A stretch of 37,689 nt of DNA from a virus. The notes below the pieces were generated by a model. It worked only from the letters and a program-made list of their open reading frames with translations. It was not told the DNA's origin and made no database searches. Made by a program: the position numbers and the translations under genes. Below are positions 27,632 through 36,930 of this stretch, in pieces; within the stretch, counting starts at the first letter, position 1; each line of letters starts with the position of its first letter. Location of the stretch: positions 1-37,689 of the IMG/VR virus record IMGVR_UViG_3300042554_000344; one strand, written 5' to 3'.

Positions 27632-28036
27632 TTACCTCGCAGTGGTGACTGTGCTTTCACCTTTAGTGACCTTGACAACCTTGTCCTCAACAATGACCTG
27701 CATAGGCGGTTCAGATCGGTCTAGCTTGTCCAGTTTTTCAATCAGAGACTTGATAACTTCAAACTCAGGCTTTTCTTGTTTTGGAGTAGCGCCAGCAATA
27801 CCGTTAAGCATGGCTATGAGTGCGGTCAGAGCAGCACTTACCAAGCCAATAACAGCGGCAATCTTGGACTCTTCCAGCATCAAACTGGCACCAACACCAA
27901 CGATAACGATGGCAGTGATGTAGGCAAGACCGTGCTTGCCGATAGCCTTACCAGCGACTTCTTTGGCAGTGCTTTGCGCCTCTAAGCGGCTTAGCTCTGC
28001 CCGAGCTTGCTCTCTAAGAAGTCGAATCTCATCCAT
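27632..28036 (-). CDS. Two-helix membrane protein of the lysis region
   Basis: A 134-residue protein: an N-terminal charged helix (LLREQARAELSRLEAQSTAK), two hydrophobic segments (AYITAIVIVGVGASLMLEES and IAAVIGLVSAALTALIAMLN, about 38-82) and a charged C-terminal tail with PPMQVIVEDKVVKVTKGEST. It lies two bases from the holin gene. It could be a second holin, antiholin or inner-membrane spanin; no spanin lipobox partner is seen nearby. Confidence 0.6.
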   Translation of the reverse strand: MDEIRLLREQARAELSRLEAQSTAKEVAGKAIGKHGLAYITAIVIVGVGASLMLEESKIAAVIGLVSAALTALIAMLNGIAGATPKQEKPEFEVIKSLIEKLDKLDRSEPPMQVIVEDKVVKVTKGESTVTTAR

Positions 28037-28377
28037 TACAGACCCTCTCCAGGCGTCACGTAGATCGTTGCTGTCCCAGATGCAACAATAGCAGACACAT
28101 ACAGTGTTGCTGTAGATGTTGCTTGGATTGGAACAGTGAAAATGTTCGTCTGGTTGTTGTGAATGACGAATCCGTACGCAGGAGTTCCAGCGGTAGGTAT
28201 TACAACAGCGTCCGTACTGGCAGTGCCGAAACGAATGAACACGTCAGCCGCAGTGCCATTGTGAATTCGAACTTGGTTGGCTGGACTGTCTGATAAAACA
28301 GCAACCGTGTTGGCAGTGGTTGTTACGTTTATCCGAGTAGATTTACCCATCGGCTGAAAAGCAATGTTATTAGCCAT
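28036..28377 (-). CDS. Beta-rich protein, paralogue of 580-909
   Basis: A 113-residue, Thr/Val/Ala-rich protein beginning MANNIAFQPMGKSTRINVTT. It shares VFIRFGTASTDAVV, an NQVRIHN segment and the end TATIYVTPGEGL with the protein encoded beside the fibre genes (end VVYVTPGDGS). Duplicated beta modules in a late operon suggest virion-surface proteins. One-base overlaps join it to both neighbours. Confidence 0.68.
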   Translation of the reverse strand: MANNIAFQPMGKSTRINVTTTANTVAVLSDSPANQVRIHNGTAADVFIRFGTASTDAVVIPTAGTPAYGFVIHNNQTNIFTVPIQATSTATLYVSAIVASGTATIYVTPGEGL

Positions 28378-28592
28378 CAGTACACCTTCTTGCCACCACC
28401 AGACGTAGGACTCATCTTACGAGTGAAGTAGTCGTTAGGCTGGTTGTTCTTGAAGTTCCAGACGGCCTGGAACCCGCCAGCAGGCATCTTGCCGGGGGTG
28501 TACTCCCCAGGCACGCACAGCTTGTTCTCAATCACGCCAGTGCCAACCTCGGCATAGCTACTAACCGTTTTTACCTTTGGTATCAGCTTCAT
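28377..28592 (-). CDS. Small hypothetical protein
   Basis: A 71-residue protein with SYAEVGTGVIENKLCVPGEY, TPGKMPAGGFQAVWNFKNN and a basic Gly-rich end. No family is recognised. It overlaps the preceding membrane-protein gene by 32 bases and the next gene by one base. It is probably a minor virion or accessory protein of the late unit. Confidence 0.6.
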   Translation of the reverse strand: MKLIPKVKTVSSYAEVGTGVIENKLCVPGEYTPGKMPAGGFQAVWNFKNNQPNDYFTRKMSPTSGGGKKVY

Positions 28593-28788
28593 TTCTACTC
28601 TCCTTTGCTCGGACTACAAGATATGCAAAAAGGACATAAATAGCAAGAGTGGAGACTCGCTCCCACTGCGGCCCCCACATCACCCAACAAGCCAGCCCAC
28701 CACTGCTAAGCAGCGCCAAGATGGTGATGAGCCGGTCCGTGATGACCTCAAGACCGAGCCTGACAAACCTCAATACCTGTGCGTCCAT
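28561..28788 (-). CDS. Small membrane protein
   Basis: A 75-residue protein with two hydrophobic helices (LITILALLSSGGLACWVMWG, about 20-39; VSTLAIYVLFAYLVV, about 45-59) and a charged C-terminal tail. Two helices with a short loop and a charged end are compatible with a class II holin-like protein or another envelope-acting factor. It lies three genes before the 3TM holin in transcription order. Confidence 0.6.
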   Translation of the reverse strand: MDAQVLRFVRLGLEVITDRLITILALLSSGGLACWVMWGPQWERVSTLAIYVLFAYLVVRAKESRNEADTKGKNG

Positions 28789-28829
28789 GATTACACCCTC
28801 TATGTTGATATAGCGGAATAATCATATCA

Positions 28830-29039
28830 TCACTTATCCTCATCTTCATCTTCTGTCATGAAGCCAGAACCCCACTCATCATCAGAAATCTTGGCCTTCA
28901 ACTGCTCTAGCTTTAGAGCGCGGTCAACGACCTTCATCTTCTCTGTGATGCTGGCAGTGCCGTCATTCATGACTGCGCTCAGAAGCTGATTTATGTGCTT
29001 CTCAAGCTCAGGATTGATGCCTGTCTTTTTCCTGCTCAT
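28830..29039 (-). CDS. Small acidic-tailed helical protein
   Basis: A 69-residue protein: a helical middle ([20 protein letters not shown], then [20 protein letters not shown]) and an acidic tail ([10 protein letters not shown]). The layout resembles short phage chaperone-like or small-terminase-like proteins, but no DNA-binding motif is clear. The start overlaps the previous gene's stop by four bases. The function is unknown. Confidence 0.6.
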   Translation of the reverse strand: MSRKKTGINPELEKHINQLLSAVMNDGTASITEKMKVVDRALKLEQLKAKISDDEWGSGFMTEDEDEDK

Positions 29040-29176
29040 CGCTTGTCTTTACGCTTAGCCTTACGTGCCACGCTCAAAGCGATAGCAATAGCCTGTTTCT
29101 GAGGACGACCACTGCGAACTTCTTTGCTGATGTTCTTGCTGATGGTCTTCTGCGAAAAACCTTGTTTCAACGGCAT
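29036..29176 (-). CDS. DUF6496-like small basic protein
   Basis: A 46-residue protein beginning [20 protein letters not shown] and ending [20 protein letters not shown] plus DKR. The pattern P[30 protein letters not shown] is a widespread small phage protein (DUF6496-like as I recall) of unknown function. It shares a four-base overlap with the downstream gene. Confidence 0.65.
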   Translation of the reverse strand: MPLKQGFSQKTISKNISKEVRSGRPQKQAIAIALSVARKAKRKDKR

Positions 29177-29185
29177 GGCTACACC

Positions 29186-29338
29186 TCAACGCTTGGGTTT
29201 ACGCATCTGCTTGCGAGCAGCTTGCATACGGTCCATCTCACGCTGCTTGGCAAGCGCACGTTGTGCATCGCGGCTACCACGCATTTCGTTCTCGCCACCC
29301 ATACGGGTGTCACGCGGCTCAAGGCTTTCTTCTTTCAT
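29186..29338 (-). CDS. Small charged protein
   Basis: A 50-residue, Arg/Glu/Met-rich protein (MKEESLEPRDTRMGGENEMR, then RALAKQREMDRMQAARKQMR). It is probably a single long helix. Its start overlaps the stop of the large coiled-coil protein gene (ATGA). No family is recognised. Confidence 0.55.
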   Translation of the reverse strand: MKEESLEPRDTRMGGENEMRGSRDAQRALAKQREMDRMQAARKQMRKPKR

Positions 29339-32097
29339 CACTGTTCTCCAAAAAAATTAACAACACCCTCAACCCCTCGCTCAACACCGGGAACTGCATA
29401 CCCGATGACAGCGTTACGAATAAGACGCTGGCTCAACGTAGACTTCTGAATGTTGCTAATAGGCGCAACAAACACATCCTGCAACTTCTGCACAAGCTGG
29501 TCAGCATCTGCGCGAGACATCAAGTTGTTCCGCACAAGGTTCTCAGACATGAGCTGCATGTCTGTTATCGCGCCTTTGAGACTTGAGTTTGCTCGTAGTG
29601 CGATTGTCTGCGCTACTGCGTCTGCAAGCCTTTCCCTGCCTCCTGGGACTGCTGCAATGATGGGAGAGATAGCATCCCACTCATCTGCCTTTGCTCCCAG
29701 CAAGAAGTTCATCACACGCTTCTCGTCAGTCTCCCTGCCAAGAATGATGTTCGCCTTGTCCTGCGCCTCTTTACGAAGTTTCTGCGCTTGAGCGGTAAGC
29801 GGAGCAGCCTGTGTTTCTGCCTGACCAACAATACCTTTTGCCCTTTGCTCAGCTTCTTTTTGCAAGGCTTCACGCTGACGTTCAACAGACTTGGCTGATG
29901 CAGCAATTTGCTGCTCTGCTCCTGCAAGTCTAGCCGCAGCCTGGGACTCGCCAGCGCCTACAGCCTTAGCCGCTTGTGACTCCGCAGTCTTCTCTAACGC
30001 ACGGACTTGACGAGCGCCCTCCTCCTCTGCCCTCCTCGCAGCAGTGGCGGCACTTTCTTCTCCCCTAGCCGCAAGCCTCTGTGCTTTGCCGGGGATAGCA
30101 CCCATCTCTGTTCGCAGAGCCTGAGACAGTGCGCCACGCTTGGAAACAATACGCTCTGTCACGCCAAGGCGTTCAGCAGCTTGATTCAACTGCTGGGCAA
30201 GCTGCGGGAACTGGTCTAGCCAATCCCTGTTAGCTTTGATAGTGTCAGCAACATCCTTGGCAGAGCCGCCTCGCAGACCATCTGCCAAGAACATACGGGC
30301 AAGACGCTCGGCCTGCTGTGGCCCAATTGTTTTAACAAGCTGGTCAACAGTGCTGGCAGTAGAAAACGCCTGCTTGCCTAGAGCGGCAGGGTCAGTCTTG
30401 AACATGCTCATGTCGAACTCTTCTTTTCCGACAATGGCTTTTCCAAGACGATTTTTGAACTCGTTCAGCGGTTTTGAATCTTCTGAGTACTGACGCAAGT
30501 ACTTGTCAAATCCAGGCGAGAACTCCTTCTGGATGCCCTCAACGTAGTCTGCAAGACGACCTGCCTGCTGCTGACCAATAGCGTCATATCCTTCTGCTGG
30601 CAAACCAAACGCCCTGTCTCGCAAAGACCGACGCAGTGTCTCCAGGCCTTGAAAGCTCATCTGCCCAGACTGAAGCTGGTCTATAACCTTTACCAAAGAC
30701 TGACGAATCTCACCCTCTGGCACGTTCAGCAGCTTGGTTTCAGGATTCTGAATCTCTCGGCTAATGTTCCTGACAGCCTCGCTGTAAGCCTTTGTAGACT
30801 GGTAACGCTGACCAGCAAGCTCTTTCTGCTGAGCATCAGAAAAGGCTGCGGTCTTGAGTCGCTCAACATTTTTCTCGCGCACTCCCTTCAACTCGTCCAG
30901 CTTGTTCATGAACTGCTGGCGAATCTGGTTGCCGATGTCCGTGGGCTTAGCAGCAGGCCCAACAGCGCCAAGCTCTTGTGCTGCTCTAGCTTGCTGCCTA
31001 GGCACACTGGCCCTCAACCTGTCAGAGACAGAGCGTAAACGACCTACGCGAGTGGATGCTTCTGACAAGATGCCGTCTGCCTGCTGCCTGCCGTTTGCAA
31101 TGATCTGGTCTGCCTGTTGACGAGCAGCAGTCTGCATCTCCGGACCTTGTGCGGCAGCACGTTGACGAATAGCCTCTGCTGCCGACTCAGACTGAGCGCG
31201 AATTGCGGAAGCGTGTTCTGACGCCGCTTTCCTGATGTTGTCAGCAGATGTTTCAAACTGGCTTTGCAGGTTGCTTATGCGCGTCTCAAACTGACCTGGG
31301 ATGCGACCAGCAGCAGTCTGTGCTTCTGCAATGATTCGACCAGCCTCTGTCTCTAGTGCAGATGCCGCTTGATCTGCTACAGAAGTGGCCTTCTGAGCGC
31401 CCTGACGCAAGACGGCATAGATGTCCTGCATAGGCTGGAAAGACTGCTCTCCACCACGGATAGAGCGCAACTTGTCTTCTACAAACCTGCGCTGTGCATC
31501 TGTGAGGTTTGCCGTTGCTGGCCCTTCTTCCTTCAGCAGTTGGCCTAGTGTCCTCGCAGATGTTCCAAGCCCAGGCAAAACCTTGTTTGCAAGAATAGAC
31601 AAACCATAACCACCAGCTTTGGCGAAAGGTTTTACGGCTTGACGAACAAGCTCAGGGCTAGACATGCCGCCAACAAACCTAGCAGTTTCAGCCGCAGCTT
31701 TGCCGCCTCCAGTTGCTTCTACAGCTTGTCCTGCCGTCTCTCCAACAGCGCCACCAAAAGCACCAGACACACCGCTTGCAACACGACCCGCAATGCGCTG
31801 ACCACGCATTGCCCGACCAGCACCCATAACCGCTGGGCCAAAAGGTGCTGTAGGAGGAAACGCCATCATCCCAGCGCCCAATGTGGTGATGAGTTCTGGA
31901 GCAAAAGCGCCAGCAAGCGCACCTATTCCAGTGGACTTTGCTACGTCTGCCGCACCCTGTACAAAATCATATTTCTTGTCGCCTTTAGAAGCTGTAGGCT
32001 CTGGCGCAGGCACGTTTGTCGCAGTGGTGGCCGTAGCATCATCAACAAACCGAATGCTGGACTCTTTTTTTGGCTCGTCAACAAACTTTATAGCCAT
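29338..32097 (-). CDS. Large coiled-coil internal virion (ejection) protein
   Basis: A 919-residue protein. The N-terminal segment repeats KFVDEPKKESSIRFVDD, as in some phage structural proteins. It is followed by a Gly/Ala-rich hydrophobic stretch (GIGALAGAFAPELITTLGAG, about 56-75; then GRVASGVSGAFGGAVGETAG). The rest is a very long Ala/Gln/Glu-rich helix or coiled coil with little Cys or Trp. Podoviral ejection proteins that leave the virion and cross the envelope have this composition and length. It is one of four consecutive large genes of that kind. No lytic-enzyme motif was found. Confidence 0.68.
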   Translation of the reverse strand: MAIKFVDEPKKESSIRFVDDATATTATNVPAPEPTASKGDKKYDFVQGAADVAKSTGIGALAGAFAPELITTLGAGMMAFPPTAPFGPAVMGAGRAMRGQRIAGRVASGVSGAFGGAVGETAGQAVEATGGGKAAAETARFVGGMSSPELVRQAVKPFAKAGGYGLSILANKVLPGLGTSARTLGQLLKEEGPATANLTDAQRRFVEDKLRSIRGGEQSFQPMQDIYAVLRQGAQKATSVADQAASALETEAGRIIAEAQTAAGRIPGQFETRISNLQSQFETSADNIRKAASEHASAIRAQSESAAEAIRQRAAAQGPEMQTAARQQADQIIANGRQQADGILSEASTRVGRLRSVSDRLRASVPRQQARAAQELGAVGPAAKPTDIGNQIRQQFMNKLDELKGVREKNVERLKTAAFSDAQQKELAGQRYQSTKAYSEAVRNISREIQNPETKLLNVPEGEIRQSLVKVIDQLQSGQMSFQGLETLRRSLRDRAFGLPAEGYDAIGQQQAGRLADYVEGIQKEFSPGFDKYLRQYSEDSKPLNEFKNRLGKAIVGKEEFDMSMFKTDPAALGKQAFSTASTVDQLVKTIGPQQAERLARMFLADGLRGGSAKDVADTIKANRDWLDQFPQLAQQLNQAAERLGVTERIVSKRGALSQALRTEMGAIPGKAQRLAARGEESAATAARRAEEEGARQVRALEKTAESQAAKAVGAGESQAAARLAGAEQQIAASAKSVERQREALQKEAEQRAKGIVGQAETQAAPLTAQAQKLRKEAQDKANIILGRETDEKRVMNFLLGAKADEWDAISPIIAAVPGGRERLADAVAQTIALRANSSLKGAITDMQLMSENLVRNNLMSRADADQLVQKLQDVFVAPISNIQKSTLSQRLIRNAVIGYAVPGVERGVEGVVNFFGEQ

Positions 32098-32099
32098 GA

Positions 32100-33443
32100 T
32101 TACTCCACAACTGCTCTTCTGCCGCCAATAGTAATTTGTGTACCTTTGGGCAATTTAGCTGCTTCTGCCTCTTGCAACGTGTTAAACGAAAGAGCTGGAG
32201 TCTGCCCTGCGCCACCAGAAGAACCAGCAGTCCTGTCATACCGATCAAGCTTCATCTTCAGAACACGCTCTTTGTCGGCAATCCAGCTTGCAATCTCTTT
32301 GTCAGAACTGCCTGGGCCAATACTAGCCTTGCGCCAAGACTCTCGTTCACCGCCAGTCAAGGTTGCGCCAAACATAGAGTGACGTTCTGGAAGAGCCACG
32401 TTTTCGTAACGTCTCCACCACTCTGCCATCTCTGGATTGTCTTCAAGTCTAGCCTTGAACTTCGCGGCTAATTCACCAACAACATCTGCCTTGAAATTTG
32501 CGTACTCAGGTTTGAACGTCTGCTTGAGCAAAGAAATTTCATCTTGCAAGTTTTCAAACCCTCGCACTTCTTTGCGCTCAACAGGGCTTAGTTTTGCGTC
32601 ACGTTCTTCTCGTTTCTGCCGAGTCGATTCAAGACCTTCTCGACGCAAAGCAAGCATTTCTCTGCGAAGCTGCAAGTCTTTGGCCGCTTGGTCTTTGCGG
32701 AACTGTAGCGTTTCACGAGCTTGCTGCTCTCTAGCTCGTTGAGCTGTTGCTCGATCTTCTTCTCTAGCTCGCTCGATTTCTGCCCTGTTGAGAATCTGAT
32801 ACGTGTCTTTAAACGTGTCGTAGTTCTTGGCAAGGCCAAACTTCTGCAAATGCTGTTTCATAAAGTCAGCGCCAGCCTCTGCGTAAGCCAGTTCTGCTGC
32901 CTGAATGCCAGCTTGTTTGTCAGTCTTGTACGTCTCGATAGCGTCTCGCAACTGCTTGTCCAACATGTCATAGCGGCTTTTCAACTGCTTCATGTTGATG
33001 TCAAAAATGTCTTTTTCTTTCTTGTACAGGTCTTGTCTGCCCTGCTGGTAGCCTTTAAGCATACCGTTCATGGCAGACATAGCGCCTATAGAGTTGCGTT
33101 TTCCACCAGCACCCAGCGCAAACCCAGCAACATTCACAAGAGCAAAGATGCTACCTAGGCTCTGTGCGTTATCTTGAGTTGGAATGAACGGAGTGCCCAT
33201 TTGCGTAGAAACGCCTTCTAGCTGCTTACGCTGCGGGGCATCTTTTACTTTTTGAGCAAACTCTTCTCCAACCTTTGTTAAAGTCTGTTGTTTGGCCAGG
33301 GCGCGTTCTGCCTCCATACCGGCTTGCAAACCAGAAATTTCACCTTTAGCCTCTGAAGCTTTAATCAGGTTTTGCTCGTAAGGTTTTAAGTCAACAGGAT
33401 ACGACTGCATCCCAGTCAACTCTTTAAGTGCTTCTGTTGCCAT
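32100..33443 (-). CDS. Coiled-coil internal virion protein
   Basis: A 447-residue protein, mostly helical. KYDLKPYEQNLIKAS-like text at the N-terminus is followed by a short Gly/Ala segment (LGSIFALVNVAGFALGAGGK, about 92-111) and a long Lys/Arg/Glu/Gln coiled coil (REEDRATAQRAREQQARETL; REMLALRREGLESTRQKREE). It overlaps the preceding gene by one base. Composition and order point to an internal virion or ejection protein. No enzyme motif is visible. Confidence 0.62.
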   Translation of the reverse strand: MATEALKELTGMQSYPVDLKPYEQNLIKASEAKGEISGLQAGMEAERALAKQQTLTKVGEEFAQKVKDAPQRKQLEGVSTQMGTPFIPTQDNAQSLGSIFALVNVAGFALGAGGKRNSIGAMSAMNGMLKGYQQGRQDLYKKEKDIFDINMKQLKSRYDMLDKQLRDAIETYKTDKQAGIQAAELAYAEAGADFMKQHLQKFGLAKNYDTFKDTYQILNRAEIERAREEDRATAQRAREQQARETLQFRKDQAAKDLQLRREMLALRREGLESTRQKREERDAKLSPVERKEVRGFENLQDEISLLKQTFKPEYANFKADVVGELAAKFKARLEDNPEMAEWWRRYENVALPERHSMFGATLTGGERESWRKASIGPGSSDKEIASWIADKERVLKMKLDRYDRTAGSSGGAGQTPALSFNTLQEAEAAKLPKGTQITIGGRRAVVE

Positions 33444-34534
33444 TATGGTCGTCCTCCACCAAGAACAATCATGGGTTGCTGTTGACCGTAAGCGCCACCA
33501 ATAGTCCTCATGATGTTGTTCATGTAAGAGCTAGTGAGTTGGTTGACAAATTGGTCAGCCTGCATTCCCTCACGAATAGCTCCTGTAGCAATCTGATCTG
33601 CTATGCCAGACAGCTTGAGTCCATAGTCAGCTTGTGTCTGCAACAGTTGTTGACGCACGGCTTCTACCTGTGCTGCTGCTTGGTTAGCCCCAACACCACC
33701 TCTGGCGGTCACGCCTTGTGCAGCTTGTGCCTGCACTGCTTGTAGTGACTGCTGAGCCTGCGGAGTAAGTTCTCCTCGTGCGGCTTGAGCCTGCAACTGT
33801 TCACCCTTCTGGCGATAAGGAGCGGCCATAGCCTCCATCTCACGGCGAGCCTGCTGGCCTTGCTGCATAGCTTGTCGTGCTTGACGACTTCCAAGCAGGG
33901 CTTGTATGCCTGCAATGCCAAGCAGAGGAACATCTTTTGCTTGAATGCCAAGTGCATCTGCAACAGTCTTGGAGATGCCGCCACCAGTCGGTTTTGCTGT
34001 TGATGTTGGAGGAGCTACATCAGCAGGTCTGCCAGCAATAACACTGGGCGTTGGTCCTGCTCCACCACTAGGTTGAAATCTAGTTCCTTCAAATAAGTAG
34101 CCATACCTCGGGTCTGTCATCAAGTCTCTGACGGCAGCATCTCTTGAAGTAGGCGAATCCAGACCTTCACTTATTGCTGAAATGCGGAATAGATCAGACG
34201 CAGGATTCTGCATTAGGTCTTGAGAAGCAGAAACTGGCTGAAAAGATTGCTGCGCAAAAGAATCGTCAAACTGTCCCTGATAAGGACCGGCAGGCATCTC
34301 CGGTAGAGAATAAGACTGTCCAAAAAGACTTGGCTCATCGTCAAACTCATTTTGAAAAGACGGAATGCCTGTGTCAGCATGGGGCTTGCCAGAGCCACCA
34401 CGGGACTTGAGCAGCGCAGCCTCTTGTGGAGAGATGTAGGCAAGCATCTCACCCTTGGGGGCTTTTGCTTGCAACAGGGCTGCAATTTTGCGGGTGTCGC
34501 CACCAAGACGGGTAAGTTTTTTTACTTGAGACAT
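33443..34534 (-). CDS. Internal virion protein
   Basis: A 363-residue protein. The first half is polar and Pro/Ser/Gln-rich. The second half has GISKTVADALGIQAKDVPLL and a helical, Gln/Ala-rich region (SRQARQAMQQGQQARREMEA, LQAVQAQAAQGVTARGGVGA) ending in GQQQPMIVLGGGRP. The helical Gln/Ala-rich half is typical of small podoviral ejection proteins (T7 gp14 / P22 gp7 role). This is inferred from composition and from membership in the four-gene block. Confidence 0.6.
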   Translation of the reverse strand: MSQVKKLTRLGGDTRKIAALLQAKAPKGEMLAYISPQEAALLKSRGGSGKPHADTGIPSFQNEFDDEPSLFGQSYSLPEMPAGPYQGQFDDSFAQQSFQPVSASQDLMQNPASDLFRISAISEGLDSPTSRDAAVRDLMTDPRYGYLFEGTRFQPSGGAGPTPSVIAGRPADVAPPTSTAKPTGGGISKTVADALGIQAKDVPLLGIAGIQALLGSRQARQAMQQGQQARREMEAMAAPYRQKGEQLQAQAARGELTPQAQQSLQAVQAQAAQGVTARGGVGANQAAAQVEAVRQQLLQTQADYGLKLSGIADQIATGAIREGMQADQFVNQLTSSYMNNIMRTIGGAYGQQQPMIVLGGGRP

Positions 34535-34535
34535 T

Positions 34536-36929
34536 TCACAGTCCTAACGCATCTTTGAGACGCAAAGAAGATTCGTTCCATACGTTTCTACGTGGCTTAC
34601 CCGTTCTCTGGGACTCAATTTCACCAGCACCACGGTAAGAAGTCAAACCCGAGACTGGGCTTTGTGGCGAAAAAGGTGCCTGCAAAGCCTCACTCAAAGT
34701 TGTTATTGTTGGCGCAAAATCAGGACGCCTGCGACCAAGAGATAGATATGTGTCCCTGATGTATGGACTAGTGTCAATTTCTGGGAAGTTGTCCTCTATA
34801 GCCTGTTCCTCGTCCATCCCGACTTCAGCAGACGACAGGTCTTCCAAAGCCTGCCGGTTTATCGCCTCTTGCTCGCCTTCTCCCACCTCGGCAGAAGACA
34901 AATCTGCCAAAGCATCTAGGTTTGCTTGATCTATCGCTTCTTGCTCCCCTTCTCCCACTTCAGCCGATGACAAGTCTGCTAGAGCGTCAAGGTTTGCTTG
35001 GTCTATTGCCTGCTCTTCTCCTAGACCAACATCAGCGGAGGACAAACCTTCTAGAGCTTGATAGTCGATTGCCTCTTGCTCACCCTCTCCAACAGACGGA
35101 GAAGACAGGCCCAGCAGTGGGTCTTGAGGGATAGGCTCTATATCTACCGCCTCTGGCGTTAATGGCTGTCCAAGAACGTCTAAGGCTGGGTTGGCAAGCT
35201 CTGCAATCTCTGCTTCTGTAGGGATTCCCTCTGCAACACCCTGTTGGATACCAAAGTCTTCTGGAATGGTTTCAACAATGCCCGTCTGTACACCCAAGTC
35301 TTCTGGAATGGTTTCAACAATTCCGGTTTGTACACCCAAGTCTTCAGGGATAGTCTCTGCAATCCCTTCTTGAACCCCAGGAATGATGTCTTCTACAAGT
35401 GGAGCAACAACTTCTTGTACCAGAGCCAACTCTGGTTGAGCCTGAGTTATCAAGTTGATAAGCTCTTGGTCTAGAGATGGAATCGTTTCAGCTATACCCT
35501 CCTGTACTCCACCTAATTCTTGAGTAATTTGGTCGGGTATTGTAATTTCTTGGGTGGAGGGCGTGTCAATTTCAGGGATGGTTCCGGCAATGCCGTCCAT
35601 CAGACCAACATCGGAAATTTGACCCGTTTCAGGGGGTTGAGAAGCCGTTATTTCTGCTCCTGAAGGGGTCAAAACAGGCGTTTCCGGTACTACTTGGTCA
35701 GCCGTATCCGGTGTAGCAGCACTTTCTTCCTGTTGATTCTTAATGATTGCGCTAATAAGAGCCTGTGTTGGGTCAACACCAGCGGCTATAGCTCCCGTAG
35801 CCTGCCCTATGTTGGCTCCAAGACTTCCAGCACCACCCAAACCCTGTTCTTGGCCTGCAAGCATCTGGGTTTGCTCTGTAAACGGCGTTGTTTCGTACTC
35901 AGCAGCAGTGCCAAGCTCCCTGCCTACAGAACCACCAGCACCAGCAAGAGCGCCTGTCAGAGCAGCCTGACCAACATCACCACCTGTAAGAGCAGCAGAC
36001 ACGGCAGATGAGGCAGAAGAGGCAATGGTGTTAGAAACAACGCTCTTAAACGCAGAATCTTCCATCAAGTTGGCAACAGTTGTTCCAACCGTGTTTGCAA
36101 CTACGGGGGCAACACCGGCAGTGACAGCACCTCTGATAGCACCATCAACAAAGTCACCGCCCTGAATCTCAGACAACGTGCCTTGTACGATTGCGCTGCC
36201 AATAACAGAAGCAGCCGTACCAGTAGCGCCTAGCGCCGTCCCTATAGCAGTACCGATACCAGGAGCGAAGAAGGTGAGGCCCAGCGAGATGACGGGAGCA
36301 ATTTTTCCCATATCACTCGTACTTGCACCCTCTTGCGTGTAAAAGTACGGAGTGCCGTCAGGACCGAACTGAACTCCAAACCCCGTAGAGTTTTTGCCAG
36401 TAAAAGTTCCACCCCAGATGTTGCCACCAGCACGGGTGTAGTTTGCGTCTATCGCCTGTCCGGTTGCTTTGTTGCCGTATCCACCGTCTGGAAGAACGCC
36501 GAACTGCTTGATGTCTTTGATGCCAGCGCCTGCCAACATCTTTGCCATTTCTCGTGCATTTGCCTCTGCACTGCCAAATCCCTCACCAGTCCACTTGTCG
36601 CTTGTTCCTTGATCAAGAATTTGCTTTGTCAGGTTGTGAGTATTTAGCTCGTTTTGATTGAGATTGTTAAAGTTGTAGTTGTTCTGTTTGAGGTAATCAA
36701 GCTGCTTGGAGGCAAGATTCATGTCTCCCCAAAGAACACTCTTTGCAACCCACGCAACTGGATTTTGCGTAACTTCCGTTGCGACTTGAGTTGCTCTGTC
36801 ACGAGCTTCCGAAAATGCAACAGGGTCTCTTCTAGCAAGAGTTTGTCCCTGTAAAAGAATTCCTGAAACCGCTTCTTTTGCGCCTGGAACTGTCGTTGTT
36901 TTTGCAAAGTCACTTGGGTTTATTGCCAT
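34536..36929 (-). CDS. Large virion protein with membrane-active region and acidic repeats
   Basis: A 797-residue protein. Residues about 1-210 are soluble. Residues about 213-340 are glycine-rich and hydrophobic (IAPVISLGLTFFAPGIGTAI, GTALGATGTAASVIGSAIVQ, TGGDVGQAALTGALAGAGGS), suggesting membrane insertion. The C-terminal half has ETIPED-type and 21-24-residue acidic repeats (LSSAEVGEGEQEAI). It is the first of the four large genes after the circle junction. An ejection-protein role is likely by context; the acidic repeats are unusual for that class. Confidence 0.6.
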   Translation of the reverse strand: MAINPSDFAKTTTVPGAKEAVSGILLQGQTLARRDPVAFSEARDRATQVATEVTQNPVAWVAKSVLWGDMNLASKQLDYLKQNNYNFNNLNQNELNTHNLTKQILDQGTSDKWTGEGFGSAEANAREMAKMLAGAGIKDIKQFGVLPDGGYGNKATGQAIDANYTRAGGNIWGGTFTGKNSTGFGVQFGPDGTPYFYTQEGASTSDMGKIAPVISLGLTFFAPGIGTAIGTALGATGTAASVIGSAIVQGTLSEIQGGDFVDGAIRGAVTAGVAPVVANTVGTTVANLMEDSAFKSVVSNTIASSASSAVSAALTGGDVGQAALTGALAGAGGSVGRELGTAAEYETTPFTEQTQMLAGQEQGLGGAGSLGANIGQATGAIAAGVDPTQALISAIIKNQQEESAATPDTADQVVPETPVLTPSGAEITASQPPETGQISDVGLMDGIAGTIPEIDTPSTQEITIPDQITQELGGVQEGIAETIPSLDQELINLITQAQPELALVQEVVAPLVEDIIPGVQEGIAETIPEDLGVQTGIVETIPEDLGVQTGIVETIPEDFGIQQGVAEGIPTEAEIAELANPALDVLGQPLTPEAVDIEPIPQDPLLGLSSPSVGEGEQEAIDYQALEGLSSADVGLGEEQAIDQANLDALADLSSAEVGEGEQEAIDQANLDALADLSSAEVGEGEQEAINRQALEDLSSAEVGMDEEQAIEDNFPEIDTSPYIRDTYLSLGRRRPDFAPTITTLSEALQAPFSPQSPVSGLTSYRGAGEIESQRTGKPRRNVWNESSLRLKDALGL
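34790..35115 (-). repeat. Acidic 21-24-residue tandem repeats in the virion protein
   Basis: Five units share the core LSSxxVGxxEExAI(D/N), for example LSSADVGLGEEQAIDQANLD and LSSAEVGEGEQEAINRQALE, three of them in a 21-residue and two in a 24-residue form. Near-identical DNA segments show recent duplication. Upstream (about 35236-35390) a second repeat family based on GIVETIPEDLGVQT is present in three copies. Confidence 0.8.
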
Positions 36930-36930
36930 G

